A stretch of 64,000 nt of DNA from Pseudaeromonas aegiceratis (GTDB lineage: Bacteria > Pseudomonadota > Gammaproteobacteria > Enterobacterales > Aeromonadaceae): contig NZ_CP158016.1 of the NCBI RefSeq assembly GCF_046254905.1, forward strand, positions 1,612,001 to 1,676,000, read 5' to 3'. The notes under the pieces are model-generated. The model made no database searches. It had not been told where the DNA came from and was given only the letters and a program-made list of their open reading frames with translations. Positions 1 to 8,227 of the stretch are shown in pieces. Made by a program: the position numbers and the translations under genes. Positions within the stretch are counted from its first letter, which is position 1. Every line of letters begins with the position of its first letter.

Positions 1-528
1 ATCGCCGTCGGCTCCATGCTCTTTGATGCCGACTTCATCACCCTGGCGGCCACGGCACACCCGGAGATCCAGTTTCACGTGATCGGTTGTGGCCGGCCGC
101 GGGATCCGGCTTGGCCCGCCAACGTCACCGCCTACGATGAGATGCCGTTTGCCGAGACGGTGCGCTACGTCAAGCATGCGCACATCGGCCTGGCACCTTA
201 CCGGCCTGAGGGGATACCGCCCTCGCTGGCCGATACCTCGCTCAAGTTGCAACAGTATGCATTTTTCGGCCTGCCGGCGGTGTGCCCTATCCAGGCCGCG
301 GGCCAGCATGGCCACCGCTTTGCCTACCAGGCGGGGGACCAGGACTCCATCTCCCGGGCCGTGACCGACGCCTTGGCGGCGGGCCGCCAGGCGGGGATCT
401 CGGTGCTTAATTGGCAGCAGGTCGCCGAGCGTTACATGTCACCTGAGTTGTTTGAGGATACAAAGTTACCGGATCACCAGATTAGTGATCCTGTTTTGCG
501 ACTGGATACGCGGGTGGATACCCCTTGA
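1..528 (+). CDS. GumK-like glucuronosyltransferase (GT70), C-terminal part
   Basis: The reading frame is open from base 1, so the N-terminal half lies outside the window; 175 residues remain. The fragment opens with VGSMLFDADF followed by FHVIGCGRP, the nucleotide-binding C-terminal Rossmann half typical of GumK, the xanthan glucuronosyltransferase of family GT70. GumK enzymes move glucuronate from UDP-GlcA to a mannose on a lipid-linked oligosaccharide at the inner membrane. A UDP-glucose dehydrogenase and GDP-mannose synthesis genes downstream would supply donor and acceptor sugars. The last 20 residues look unlike the core and are encoded across a 7-bp hairpin (471-491). The acceptor is inferred. 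Confidence 0.75.
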   Translation: MAVGSMLFDADFITLAATAHPEIQFHVIGCGRPRDPAWPANVTAYDEMPFAETVRYVKHAHIGLAPYRPEGIPPSLADTSLKLQQYAFFGLPAVCPIQAAGQHGHRFAYQAGDQDSISRAVTDALAAGRQAGISVLNWQQVAERYMSPELFEDTKLPDHQISDPVLRLDTRVDTP

Positions 529-613
529 GACGAAACACCGGGCATGGAGTCGTCTTGCACATGAGTGGCTTGATGATGTCTGCAAATCGTTCGGAAGGGC
601 ATGAGGATTCTTT

Positions 614-1693
614 ATGACGAAGGACAAGATTGAAACTATTCCCGCGCTAGATGGAATTAGAGGAGCTGCTTGTCTTCTGGTTGTTCTTAGCCACGTCGCT
701 GAGTATCTTCCTAATTCAAGCAAGATATTTTCTTTCCCCATCGCGTTAGGATCCCCCGGGGTGGCTATTTTCTTTTTGTTAAGCGGCTACTTAATGTCTT
801 ATTTGTATCTAGGGAAACCTTTTGACATTAAGACTTCTTGCGGATATGTGATATCTAGGTTTAGCCGTATAGCACCGGCTTATTGGATTGCCATCTTGAT
901 GAGTGTGGCCATTTACGTTTTCGTCGATGGTGAATTCCCTGCCGGCGTGCCGCCACATGAAATGTTGAGACATCTATTATTCATTGGTGGTAAGGGGGTG
1001 TTTTGGTCGATCCCACCAGAAGTGCAATATTATGTTTTTTTCTTGGGAGTCTGGTTTGCCGCTGATAAGTTACGCGTAAAGGTGTACTGGCCACTTGTTC
1101 TTGTTCTTGTACTTGTTGTCTTTATGTGGTTCACCAGAGAGCGGTGGCCAGGAATTTTGTTGCCATCAAAATTTCACTTCTTTATTTCAGGATGTTTAGC
1201 GGCCATTGTGTTCGACCAGGTTCGATGGCGTTTTGCACCCACAATGCTTTTGGTTACCCTAGCGCAGCTCATGTCGATCGTTGCAATCTCGTTTGGTATC
1301 AGTGGGTTGCGCGGTGTGGCATCTCATGAATTTTATAATTCATCATGGTTCTTTCTAATTGTCTTTTTCTTCATTATCGCGTTTTGTTTTCGTAGTCAAT
1401 TTGCAGATGGATTATTTGGTAATAAGTTAATGCGTTGGTTTGGTAGGGTGAGCTTTAGTGTCTATCTATTCCATTGTCCAGTGTTGTATGGTGCTGCCTG
1501 GATGTTGAGTCAGTTTGACCTTGTTGGGGTTGGGTACGACATGATGGGCATCTTTTTTGCGATCCTTGTTCCTGGTCTTTTCTCGTTATGGATAGAATTG
1601 CCATTGTGTCGCGTGTTCAAGACCTGGCTTAATAGACACTTAAAGGATTTTTTCTTGCTAAGGGAAAAACAGAAGGTTTCAGTTGAAATGTGA
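614..1693 (+). CDS. Membrane acyltransferase, OafA/acyltransferase-3 family
   Basis: This 359-residue protein has the acyltransferase-3 layout: an N-terminal LDGIRGAACLLVVLSHV segment containing the conserved histidine, a second conserved stretch SRFSRIAPAYW near residue 85, and about ten hydrophobic helices. Members O-acylate (usually O-acetylate) surface sugars using acyl-CoA. The start at 614 follows a GAGGA Shine-Dalgarno sequence. The gene is clearly more AT-rich than its neighbours and uses A/T-ending codons, which suggests recent acquisition. It probably decorates the polysaccharide made by this locus. The stop codon lies within a 7-bp tandem repeat. Confidence 0.85.
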   Translation: MTKDKIETIPALDGIRGAACLLVVLSHVAEYLPNSSKIFSFPIALGSPGVAIFFLLSGYLMSYLYLGKPFDIKTSCGYVISRFSRIAPAYWIAILMSVAIYVFVDGEFPAGVPPHEMLRHLLFIGGKGVFWSIPPEVQYYVFFLGVWFAADKLRVKVYWPLVLVLVLVVFMWFTRERWPGILLPSKFHFFISGCLAAIVFDQVRWRFAPTMLLVTLAQLMSIVAISFGISGLRGVASHEFYNSSWFFLIVFFFIIAFCFRSQFADGLFGNKLMRWFGRVSFSVYLFHCPVLYGAAWMLSQFDLVGVGYDMMGIFFAILVPGLFSLWIELPLCRVFKTWLNRHLKDFFLLREKQKVSVEM

Positions 1694-1711
1694 AATGTGA
1701 AATGTGAAATG
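1684..1711 (+). repeat. Four tandem copies of TGAAATG
   Basis: Four exact, contiguous copies of the 7-mer span the 3' end of the acyltransferase gene. The stop codon is formed where copies 1 and 2 meet, so gain or loss of later copies would not change the protein. Confidence 0.9.
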
Positions 1712-1761
1712 TCCTGTTTTTGATGGGATATTAGATATTGCACGAACTTGAGGATGCTGAC

Positions 1762-1785
1762 AAAATGAGACGAATGTCCCATTTT
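1762..1785 (+). terminator. Possible weak terminator hairpin after the acyltransferase
   Basis: AAAATGAGAC and GTCCCATTTT form a 10-bp stem with one mismatch and a four-base loop, with T residues at the base of the descending arm. It sits in the 252-base AT-rich gap before manC, where I see no gene. The tail is short, so termination is uncertain. Confidence 0.4.
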
Positions 1786-1945
1786 AACTGAGCAAGGATG
1801 TACTTCAGTGCTTGGCGGAATTTGGCGCGTCTCATTGGTTTTAACCATGATCTAGCAATGTGCGGTGTGATTGGCTAAGGGTGATATGATTTTTGTGTGT
1901 GGATATATTCATAAGGCGATGAAGTTCTATTAATCGAGGATGGTT

Positions 1946-3355
1946 ATGAAAATATTTCCTGTCATCATGGCGGGTGGCAATGGTTCACGGCTCTGGCCCT
2001 TGTCCCGGGGGCTGTATCCCAAGCAGTTTCTGCGCCTGGAGGGCCAGTTCACCATGCTGCAGGAGACGGTGCGTCGGCTTGACGGCCTCGCTTGTGGCGC
2101 CCCCTTGCTGATCTGCAACGAGGAACACCGCTTCTTGGTGGCGGAGCAGCTCAGGGCCATGGATCAGCTGGCGGGCAATATCATTCTGGAGCCGGCGGGG
2201 CGCAATACGGCGCCGGCCATCGCCCTGGCGGCCATGACCGCCTTGGCCCAAGGCGAGGATGCCTTGTTGCTGGTGCTGGCGGCGGATCATGTGATCCGCT
2301 CGCCCGCGGCCTTTGTGGCCGCCGTGCAGGCGGCGCGCCCCCATGCCGAGGCGGACCAACTGGTGACCTTCGGTATCGTCGCCACTGCGCCGGAAACGGG
2401 GTATGGCTATATCCGGCGTGGCGACGCCCTGGCGGGCCAAGGCTACAGGGTGGCCGAGTTTGTCGAAAAGCCAGATCTGGCGACGGCGCGCCACTATCTG
2501 GAGTGCGGCGAGTATTACTGGAACAGCGGCATGTTCCTGTTCAAGGCCAGCCGTTATCTGGCCGAGCTGCAGTCCTTCCGCCCCGACATTTATGCCGCCT
2601 GCGAGCGGGCGCTGGGCAACCCCAGCAGCGACATGGACTTTGTGCGGGTCGACAAGGCTGCCTTCCTGGCTTGTCCGGAGGACTCCATCGACTATGCGGT
2701 GATGGAGAAGACGGCGTCCGCCGTGGTGGTTCCGCTTGATGCCGGCTGGAGCGATGTGGGCTCCTGGTCTTCCCTGTGGGAGATCAGCCCGCGCAGCGCC
2801 GACGGCAACGTGCAGCAGGGGGACGTGATGTTCCACGACAGCCATAACAACTACGTCTATGCCGAGAGTGCCCTGGTCAGCCTGGTGGGGGTGGAGGATC
2901 TGGTGGTGATCCAGACCAAGGACGCCACCCTGGTGGCCCGGCGGGAGCGGGTGCAGGAGGTCAAGAAGATCGTCGAGCGCCTCAAGCAGCAGGGGCGTAG
3001 CGAGCACCATGTCCACCGGGAGGTCTATCGGCCATGGGGCAAATTCGATGCCATCGACAAGGGGCAGCGCTTCCAGGTCAAGCACATCACCGTCAAGCCG
3101 GGGGAGAAGCTCTCCCTCCAGATGCATCATCATAGGGCCGAGCACTGGATTGTGGTGTCGGGCACGGCACGGGTGACCTGCGGCGAGGCTGTCACATTGC
3201 TCACGGAGAATCAGTCTACCTATATCCCCTTGGGGCAGACCCACTCATTGGAAAATCCCGGCAAGATACCGCTGGAGCTGATCGAGGTGCAATCGGGAAC
3301 CTACCTGGGTGAGGACGATATAGTGCGTCTTGAGGACAGGTACGGTCGCGTTTAG
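1946..3355 (+). CDS. manC: Mannose-1-phosphate guanylyltransferase / mannose-6-phosphate isomerase
   Basis: This 469-residue bifunctional type II enzyme interconverts fructose-6-P and mannose-6-P and makes GDP-mannose from mannose-1-P. The N-terminus carries the nucleotidyltransferase signature AGGNGSRLWPLSR (residues 9-21) and FVEKPD. The C-terminal cupin isomerase domain has PGEKLSLQMHHHRAEHW with its metal-binding histidines. I chose the ATG at 1946 because GAGG ends six bases upstream; an in-frame ATG at 1940 directly abuts that site. It works with the phosphohexomutase at 4874 to supply GDP-mannose for the polysaccharide. Confidence 0.95.
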   Translation: MKIFPVIMAGGNGSRLWPLSRGLYPKQFLRLEGQFTMLQETVRRLDGLACGAPLLICNEEHRFLVAEQLRAMDQLAGNIILEPAGRNTAPAIALAAMTALAQGEDALLLVLAADHVIRSPAAFVAAVQAARPHAEADQLVTFGIVATAPETGYGYIRRGDALAGQGYRVAEFVEKPDLATARHYLECGEYYWNSGMFLFKASRYLAELQSFRPDIYAACERALGNPSSDMDFVRVDKAAFLACPEDSIDYAVMEKTASAVVVPLDAGWSDVGSWSSLWEISPRSADGNVQQGDVMFHDSHNNYVYAESALVSLVGVEDLVVIQTKDATLVARRERVQEVKKIVERLKQQGRSEHHVHREVYRPWGKFDAIDKGQRFQVKHITVKPGEKLSLQMHHHRAEHWIVVSGTARVTCGEAVTLLTENQSTYIPLGQTHSLENPGKIPLELIEVQSGTYLGEDDIVRLEDRYGRV

Positions 3356-3450
3356 TGGTGGACGGTAGGGCAGCCATGCCAGGTAAGGCCAGCGCTGCGT
3401 GATGGGTGACGGGACCTTCTCGTCAATATGAATATAAGGATGAGCCTAGG

Positions 3451-4794
3451 ATGAGAGTCACGGTATTTGGCATTGGATATGTAGGGTTGGTGCAGGCCGC
3501 CGTGCTGGCGGCGGTCGGCCACGACGTCATGTGCGTCGATGTGGACAGCGCCAAGGTGGACGGGCTCAAGAAGGGGAACATTCCCATCTATGAACCGGGG
3601 CTGACGCCGCTGGTTCAGGAAAACTACGATGCCGGCCGTCTGCGCTTCACCACCGACGCGGCGGAGGGGGTGCAACATGGTGAGCTGCAGTTTATCGCCG
3701 TGGGCACGCCACCGGATGAGGATGGTTCCGCCGATCTCAAATACGTGCTGGCGGTGGCCAAAACCATCGCGACCCATATGCAGTCCAAGAAGATCGTCAT
3801 CAACAAGTCCACCGTCCCCGTGGGCACCGCCGACCGGGTCAAGGCAGCCATCCAGGGCGTGCTGGACGAACGGGGCATCCAGTTTGAATTCAGCGTGGCG
3901 TCCAATCCCGAGTTCCTCAAGGAAGGGGCCGCGGTCAACGACTGCATGCGGCCGGATCGCATCGTCATCGGGACCGACAGCGACTGGGTGAAGGAGGCGA
4001 TGCAGGAGCTGTATGCTCCCTTCAACCGCAACCATGAAAAGATCATCTTCATGGACATCCGCTCGGCCGAACTGACCAAGTACGCCGCCAACTGCATGCT
4101 GGCCACCAAGATTTCCTTCATGAACGAGATGTCCAACCTGGCGGAACGCCTGGGGGCCGACATCGAGATGGTGCGCAAGGGCATCGGCTCAGATGCGCGG
4201 ATCGGCTATCACTTCATCTACCCCGGCTGCGGTTATGGCGGTTCCTGTTTCCCCAAGGATGTGCAGGCGCTGATCCGTACCGCCAGCACGGTGGAGTATC
4301 CCGCCGAGCTGCTGCAGGCGGTGGAGAACGTCAACGAACGGCAGAAACAGAAGCTGTTCGATTTTATCCATCGGCACTTCGCCGGGGATCTGGCGGGCAA
4401 GACCATCGCCTTGTGGGGCCTCTCCTTCAAGCCCAATACCGACGACATGCGCGCCGCCTCCTCCCGGGTGCTGATGGAAGCCCTGTGGGCCGCCGGCGCC
4501 AGGGTCCACGCCTACGATCCCGAAGCCATGCAGGAGGCGCAGCGGATCTACGGTCTGCGGGATGATTTGCAGCTGGCCGGCACCCGCGAGGCGGTGCTCA
4601 AGGGGGCGGATGCCCTGGTGATCTGCACCGAATGGCAGCAGTTCAAGGCGCCGGATTGGAGTGTGATCAAGGCCTCTCTCAAGCAACCGGTGATCTTCGA
4701 CGGTCGCAACCTGTTCGATCCGGTACGGATGAAGCGGGATGGCTTTGCCTACTACGCCATAGGGCGGGGCGAGTCCATCGCACAATTCAACTAG
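3451..4794 (+). CDS. ugd: UDP-glucose 6-dehydrogenase
   Basis: This 447-residue enzyme oxidises UDP-glucose to UDP-glucuronate in two NAD-dependent steps. It starts with the dinucleotide fold GIGYVGLVQA, has VGTPPDEDG, the central NPEFLKEG, and the catalytic cysteine at residue 266 in GYGGSCFPKD. The C-terminal UDP-binding domain contains GLSFKPNTDD. The ATG at 3451 is preferred over an in-frame codon at 3406 because the Rossmann strand begins at once and AAGGA lies 10 bases upstream. Its product is the expected donor for the GumK-like transferase at the start of the window. Confidence 0.95.
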   Translation: MRVTVFGIGYVGLVQAAVLAAVGHDVMCVDVDSAKVDGLKKGNIPIYEPGLTPLVQENYDAGRLRFTTDAAEGVQHGELQFIAVGTPPDEDGSADLKYVLAVAKTIATHMQSKKIVINKSTVPVGTADRVKAAIQGVLDERGIQFEFSVASNPEFLKEGAAVNDCMRPDRIVIGTDSDWVKEAMQELYAPFNRNHEKIIFMDIRSAELTKYAANCMLATKISFMNEMSNLAERLGADIEMVRKGIGSDARIGYHFIYPGCGYGGSCFPKDVQALIRTASTVEYPAELLQAVENVNERQKQKLFDFIHRHFAGDLAGKTIALWGLSFKPNTDDMRAASSRVLMEALWAAGARVHAYDPEAMQEAQRIYGLRDDLQLAGTREAVLKGADALVICTEWQQFKAPDWSVIKASLKQPVIFDGRNLFDPVRMKRDGFAYYAIGRGESIAQFN

Positions 4795-4873
4795 TTGACA
4801 GGGCAGGGGAGCGCCGAGTGCTGCGGCACTCGGGCTGCTCTGTTGCGGCGTGACAGAGATAGGTGTTGCTAAA

Positions 4874-6310
4874 ATGAAGACTCAATTGAACAGTACGGCG
4901 CTGATCCGCCAAGGCGGGGTGGCGTTTGGGACCAGCGGGGCCCGGGGTCTGGTGGTGGACTTCACGCCGGAGGTGTGTGCCGCCTTTACCCATGCCTTCG
5001 TGGCTGTGATGCGGCAGGCATGTTCAGTGCCGCAGATGGCGCTGGCCATCGATAACCGGCCCAGCAGCCTGGGCATGGCCCAGGCCTGTGCGGCGGCCCT
5101 GCTGCAGGCCGGGATCGAACCCCTGTTTTACGGTGTGGTGCCGACCCCGGCACTGGCCTATCAGGCCATGCGGGACAAGATGCCCTGCATCATGGTGACC
5201 GGCAGCCATATTCCCTTCGACCGCAATGGCCTCAAGTTCTACCGGCCCGATGGTGAGATCACCAAGGCCGATGAGTTGGCCATCCTCGCCGCCGACGTGG
5301 CGTTTGATCCCCTGCCAAGCTTGCCCAGCCTGACTGTGCGTGCTGAGGCGGCGCAGAGCTATTGCCAGCGCTACCTCTCCTTGTTCCCCGCCGGCCTGCT
5401 GGCCGGCAAACGGATCGGCATCTACGAGCACTCCAGTGCCGGGCGGGATCTCTATGGGCCCATGCTGCGGGATCTGGGGGCCGAGGTGATTTCCCTGGCG
5501 CGCAGTGACGCCTTCGTACCCATTGATACCGAGGCGGTGGGGGAAGAGGACAAGGCTAAGGCGCGAAGCTGGTCGGCCGAACATAACCTGGATGCCATCT
5601 TCTCCACCGATGGCGACGGTGATCGGCCACTGCTGGCCGACGAGCAGGGGGAGTGGTTGCGGGGGGATATCCTGGGACTGCTGTGCGCTTCTGCCCTGTG
5701 CATAGAGGCACTGGCGGTGCCGGTCAGCTGCAACACCCTGGTGTCCAGCTGCGGCCGCTTCGAGCAGGTGTCGTTGACCAGGATCGGCTCCCCTTATGTG
5801 ATTGCCGAGTTTGCCGAGCTGGCCAAGACGTATCGGCGCATCGCGGGCTTTGAGGCCAATGGTGGTTTCTTGCTGGGCAGCGATATCGAACTTCATGGCC
5901 AGCCGCTGGCGGCCCTGCCCACCCGGGACGCCGTGCTGCCGGCTCTGATGGTGCTGGCCGCGGCTGGCGCCGGCGGCATCTCGACCCTGGTGAATGCACT
6001 CCCCAAGCGCTTTACCCATTCCGACCGCATCAAGGACTTCCCCACCGCGCAGAGCCGGGCCATTCTGGCCCAGGGACAAGGGGATCCTGCCGGCTTGTTG
6101 GCACGGCTGGGCTTTCAGGATGTCGAGGTGGTGCGGGTTGATACCACGGATGGCCTGCGCCTGACGTTGCAGGAGGGGGGCATCGTTCACCTGCGACCCT
6201 CCGGCAATGCGCCTGAGCTCAGATGTTACGCCGAGGCCGATAGTCTGGCCCAGGCCCAGGCGTTGGTGCGCCAGGCACTGGATAACCTGCCAGTACTGGC
6301 CTTGGCCTAG
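4874..6310 (+). CDS. Phosphomannomutase/phosphoglucomutase-like phosphohexomutase
   Basis: This 478-residue alpha-D-phosphohexomutase most likely converts mannose-6-P to mannose-1-P for ManC. The N-terminus has FGTSGARG, the phosphoserine loop reads TGSHIPFDRNG (Ser111), the metal loop is STDGDGDR (Asp246, 248, 250), and the C-terminal phosphate-binding loop is RPSGNAPELR. The usual family loop is TASHNP; GSHIP marks a divergent subfamily, so whether the substrate is mannose or glucose phosphate is open. The ATG at 4874 is preferred over an in-frame GTG at 4850 because an AGGTG site lies between them and homologues begin near here. Confidence 0.85.
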   Translation: MKTQLNSTALIRQGGVAFGTSGARGLVVDFTPEVCAAFTHAFVAVMRQACSVPQMALAIDNRPSSLGMAQACAAALLQAGIEPLFYGVVPTPALAYQAMRDKMPCIMVTGSHIPFDRNGLKFYRPDGEITKADELAILAADVAFDPLPSLPSLTVRAEAAQSYCQRYLSLFPAGLLAGKRIGIYEHSSAGRDLYGPMLRDLGAEVISLARSDAFVPIDTEAVGEEDKAKARSWSAEHNLDAIFSTDGDGDRPLLADEQGEWLRGDILGLLCASALCIEALAVPVSCNTLVSSCGRFEQVSLTRIGSPYVIAEFAELAKTYRRIAGFEANGGFLLGSDIELHGQPLAALPTRDAVLPALMVLAAAGAGGISTLVNALPKRFTHSDRIKDFPTAQSRAILAQGQGDPAGLLARLGFQDVEVVRVDTTDGLRLTLQEGGIVHLRPSGNAPELRCYAEADSLAQAQALVRQALDNLPVLALA

Positions 6311-6381
6311 GCGCCAGACTGGCGACAGCCCGTCGGCACTCATCAGGACAGATCCCCTCCCGCATGCCAGAGGAAGAGACA

Positions 6382-7257
6382 TTGAGAATATTGATAGCCG
6401 GAGCTCGGGGCCAGGTTGGCTCCTTATTGCGCCAGCAGGCCAGCCTGCGGGGCTGGGATGTCCTGGCGGTGGATCGTGAGGAGCTGGATATCACGGATCC
6501 CGTGGCGGTCAATGGGCGGGTGGCCCAGTGGCGGCCCCAGGTCATCATCAATGCCGCGGCGCACACCGCCGTGGATAAGGCCGAGAGCGAGGTGGCGGCC
6601 TCCTTTGCCATCAACCGCGACGGGCCGGCCAACCTGGCGGCGGCAGCCCAGCAGGTGGGTGCCGTGCTGTTGCACATCTCCACCGACTACGTGTTTGCCG
6701 GAGACAAGGTGGGCCTCTATGTGGAGAGCGATGCCGTGGCGCCGCAAGGCGTCTATGGCGCCTCCAAGCTGGCCGGCGAGCAGGCGGTGGCGGCGGCTTG
6801 TCCCCGTCACCTCATACTGCGTACCGCCTGGGTGTTTGGCGAGCAGGGCAACAACTTTGTCAAAACCATGCTGCGACTGGCCGCCAGCCGGGATTCGCTC
6901 GGCATAGTGGCGGATCAGTTTGGTGGCCCCACCTATGCCGGGGACATCGCCGCCGCCCTGTTGACGATGGCGCAGCAGGCGCTGGCCCCGGGCTTTAGCC
7001 AGTGGGGCCTGTACCATTTTGCCGGTGAACCCCATGTCAGCTGGCATGGGTTTGCCAACGCCATCTTCCAGGTGGCGGTTGAGCAGGGGGTCTTGGCCCG
7101 TCAGCCGGCGGTACAGGGGATCGGCACCGCCGACTACCCGACCCCGGCCAAACGACCGGCCAACTCCCGACTGGATTGCCGCAAGATCCGGCAGGTGTTC
7201 GGCATCCTGCCCAGTGATTGGCCTCGGGCCTTACAGAACATCAAGGCGTATGCCTGA
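6382..7257 (+). CDS. rmlD: dTDP-4-dehydrorhamnose reductase
   Basis: The protein is an extended short-chain dehydrogenase that performs the last step of dTDP-L-rhamnose synthesis. It shows GARGQVG for NADPH binding, STDYVFAG, the YGASKLAGE catalytic Tyr-Lys pair, and TAWVFGEQGNNF. I favour a TTG start at 6382: it gives MRILIAGARGQVG, matching the family N-terminus, and has AGAGGAAGAG just upstream. The ATG at 6364 would add six residues and lacks a ribosome site. It precedes rmlA by 9 bases; rmlC and rmlB lie 4 kb downstream. Confidence 0.93.
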   Translation: MRILIAGARGQVGSLLRQQASLRGWDVLAVDREELDITDPVAVNGRVAQWRPQVIINAAAHTAVDKAESEVAASFAINRDGPANLAAAAQQVGAVLLHISTDYVFAGDKVGLYVESDAVAPQGVYGASKLAGEQAVAAACPRHLILRTAWVFGEQGNNFVKTMLRLAASRDSLGIVADQFGGPTYAGDIAAALLTMAQQALAPGFSQWGLYHFAGEPHVSWHGFANAIFQVAVEQGVLARQPAVQGIGTADYPTPAKRPANSRLDCRKIRQVFGILPSDWPRALQNIKAYA

Positions 7258-7266
7258 GGAGAGCCG

Positions 7267-8142
7267 ATGATGAAAGGCATTATCCTGGCCGGCGGCAGCG
7301 GTACCCGGCTGCACCCGGCCACCATAGGCGTCAACAAGCAGCTGCTGCCCGTGTATGACAAACCGATGATCTACTATCCGCTGACCACCCTGATGCTGGC
7401 CGGTATCCGCGAGATCCTGATCATCAGCACGCCGAACGATCAGGCCACCTACCAGCGCATCCTGGGGGATGGCAGCCAATGGGGTCTTAGCATCCAGTAC
7501 GCCATCCAGCCTAGCCCGGATGGTCTGGCCCAGGCCTTCCTCATTGGTGAGGAATTTATCGGTACGGATCCCGTCTGCCTGATCCTGGGGGACAACATCT
7601 TCCATGGTCACGGCTTGAGTCAGATGCTGCAGAAGGCGGCCAGTCAGGACAGTGGCGCCACCGTGTTCGGCTATTACGTGCAGGATCCGGAACGCTACGG
7701 TGTGGTGGAGTTCGACAAGCAGGGCCAGGCGGTGTCCATCGAAGAGAAGCCGGCCAAGCCCAAGTCCAACTATGCCGTCACCGGCCTCTATTTCTACGAC
7801 AACGACGTGGTGGAGATCGCCAAGCAGATCAAACCCTCTCCACGGGGTGAGCTGGAGATCACCGACGTGAACAACGTCTATCTGCAGCGTGGCCAGTTGC
7901 GGGTGGAGCGCATGAGCCGCGGTGCCGCCTGGCTGGATACCGGCACCCATGATTCATTGCTGGATGCTGCCATCTTCATTCGCGTGCTGGAGAAGCGCCA
8001 GGGCCAGAAGGTGGCGTCCCCCGAGGAGACCGCCTATCGCATGGGCTTTATCGATGCGGATCAGCTGGAAGCCCTGGCCAAGCCCTTGATGAAGAGTGGC
8101 TATGGCGCTTACCTGATGCAGGTGCTGGCCGAGCAGTATTGA
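7267..8142 (+). CDS. rmlA: Glucose-1-phosphate thymidylyltransferase
   Basis: RmlA, 291 residues, makes dTDP-glucose from glucose-1-P and dTTP, the first committed step to dTDP-rhamnose. It has GIILAGGSGTRLHPAT at the N-terminus, KQLLPVYDKPMIYYPL, GDNIFHGHG and the FVEKP-equivalent IEEKPAKPKSNYAVTG. Length matches the family. Two adjacent ATG codons (7267 and 7270) follow GAGGAGAG; either could start translation. The product should be feedback-inhibited by dTDP-rhamnose, as is known for the family. Confidence 0.96.
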   Translation: MMKGIILAGGSGTRLHPATIGVNKQLLPVYDKPMIYYPLTTLMLAGIREILIISTPNDQATYQRILGDGSQWGLSIQYAIQPSPDGLAQAFLIGEEFIGTDPVCLILGDNIFHGHGLSQMLQKAASQDSGATVFGYYVQDPERYGVVEFDKQGQAVSIEEKPAKPKSNYAVTGLYFYDNDVVEIAKQIKPSPRGELEITDVNNVYLQRGQLRVERMSRGAAWLDTGTHDSLLDAAIFIRVLEKRQGQKVASPEETAYRMGFIDADQLEALAKPLMKSGYGAYLMQVLAEQY

Positions 8143-8227
8143 GGGGCCACGCCGGCGGCTGACAGACGTGTCGCTGCCCCGGTCTACGGCAATAACTCAT
8201 AACAACAATGAAAAGGCAGCTATCGAA

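Noticed and set aside
471..491. GGATCAC/GTGATCC hairpin as a terminator
   Set aside because: It lies inside the glycosyltransferase reading frame, 37 bases before the stop, and lacks a proper T-run.
1684..1711. Phase variation of the acyltransferase by slippage in the 7-bp repeat
   Set aside because: The stop codon is completed at the junction of the first two copies, so changes in copy number after that leave the protein unchanged.
2000..3244. Long minus-strand open frames opposite manC, katG, cbiB and other genes
   Set aside because: They are mirror frames of GC-rich genes: Gly/His/Gln-rich, without family motifs or ribosome sites, and wholly covered by well-supported genes on the other strand.
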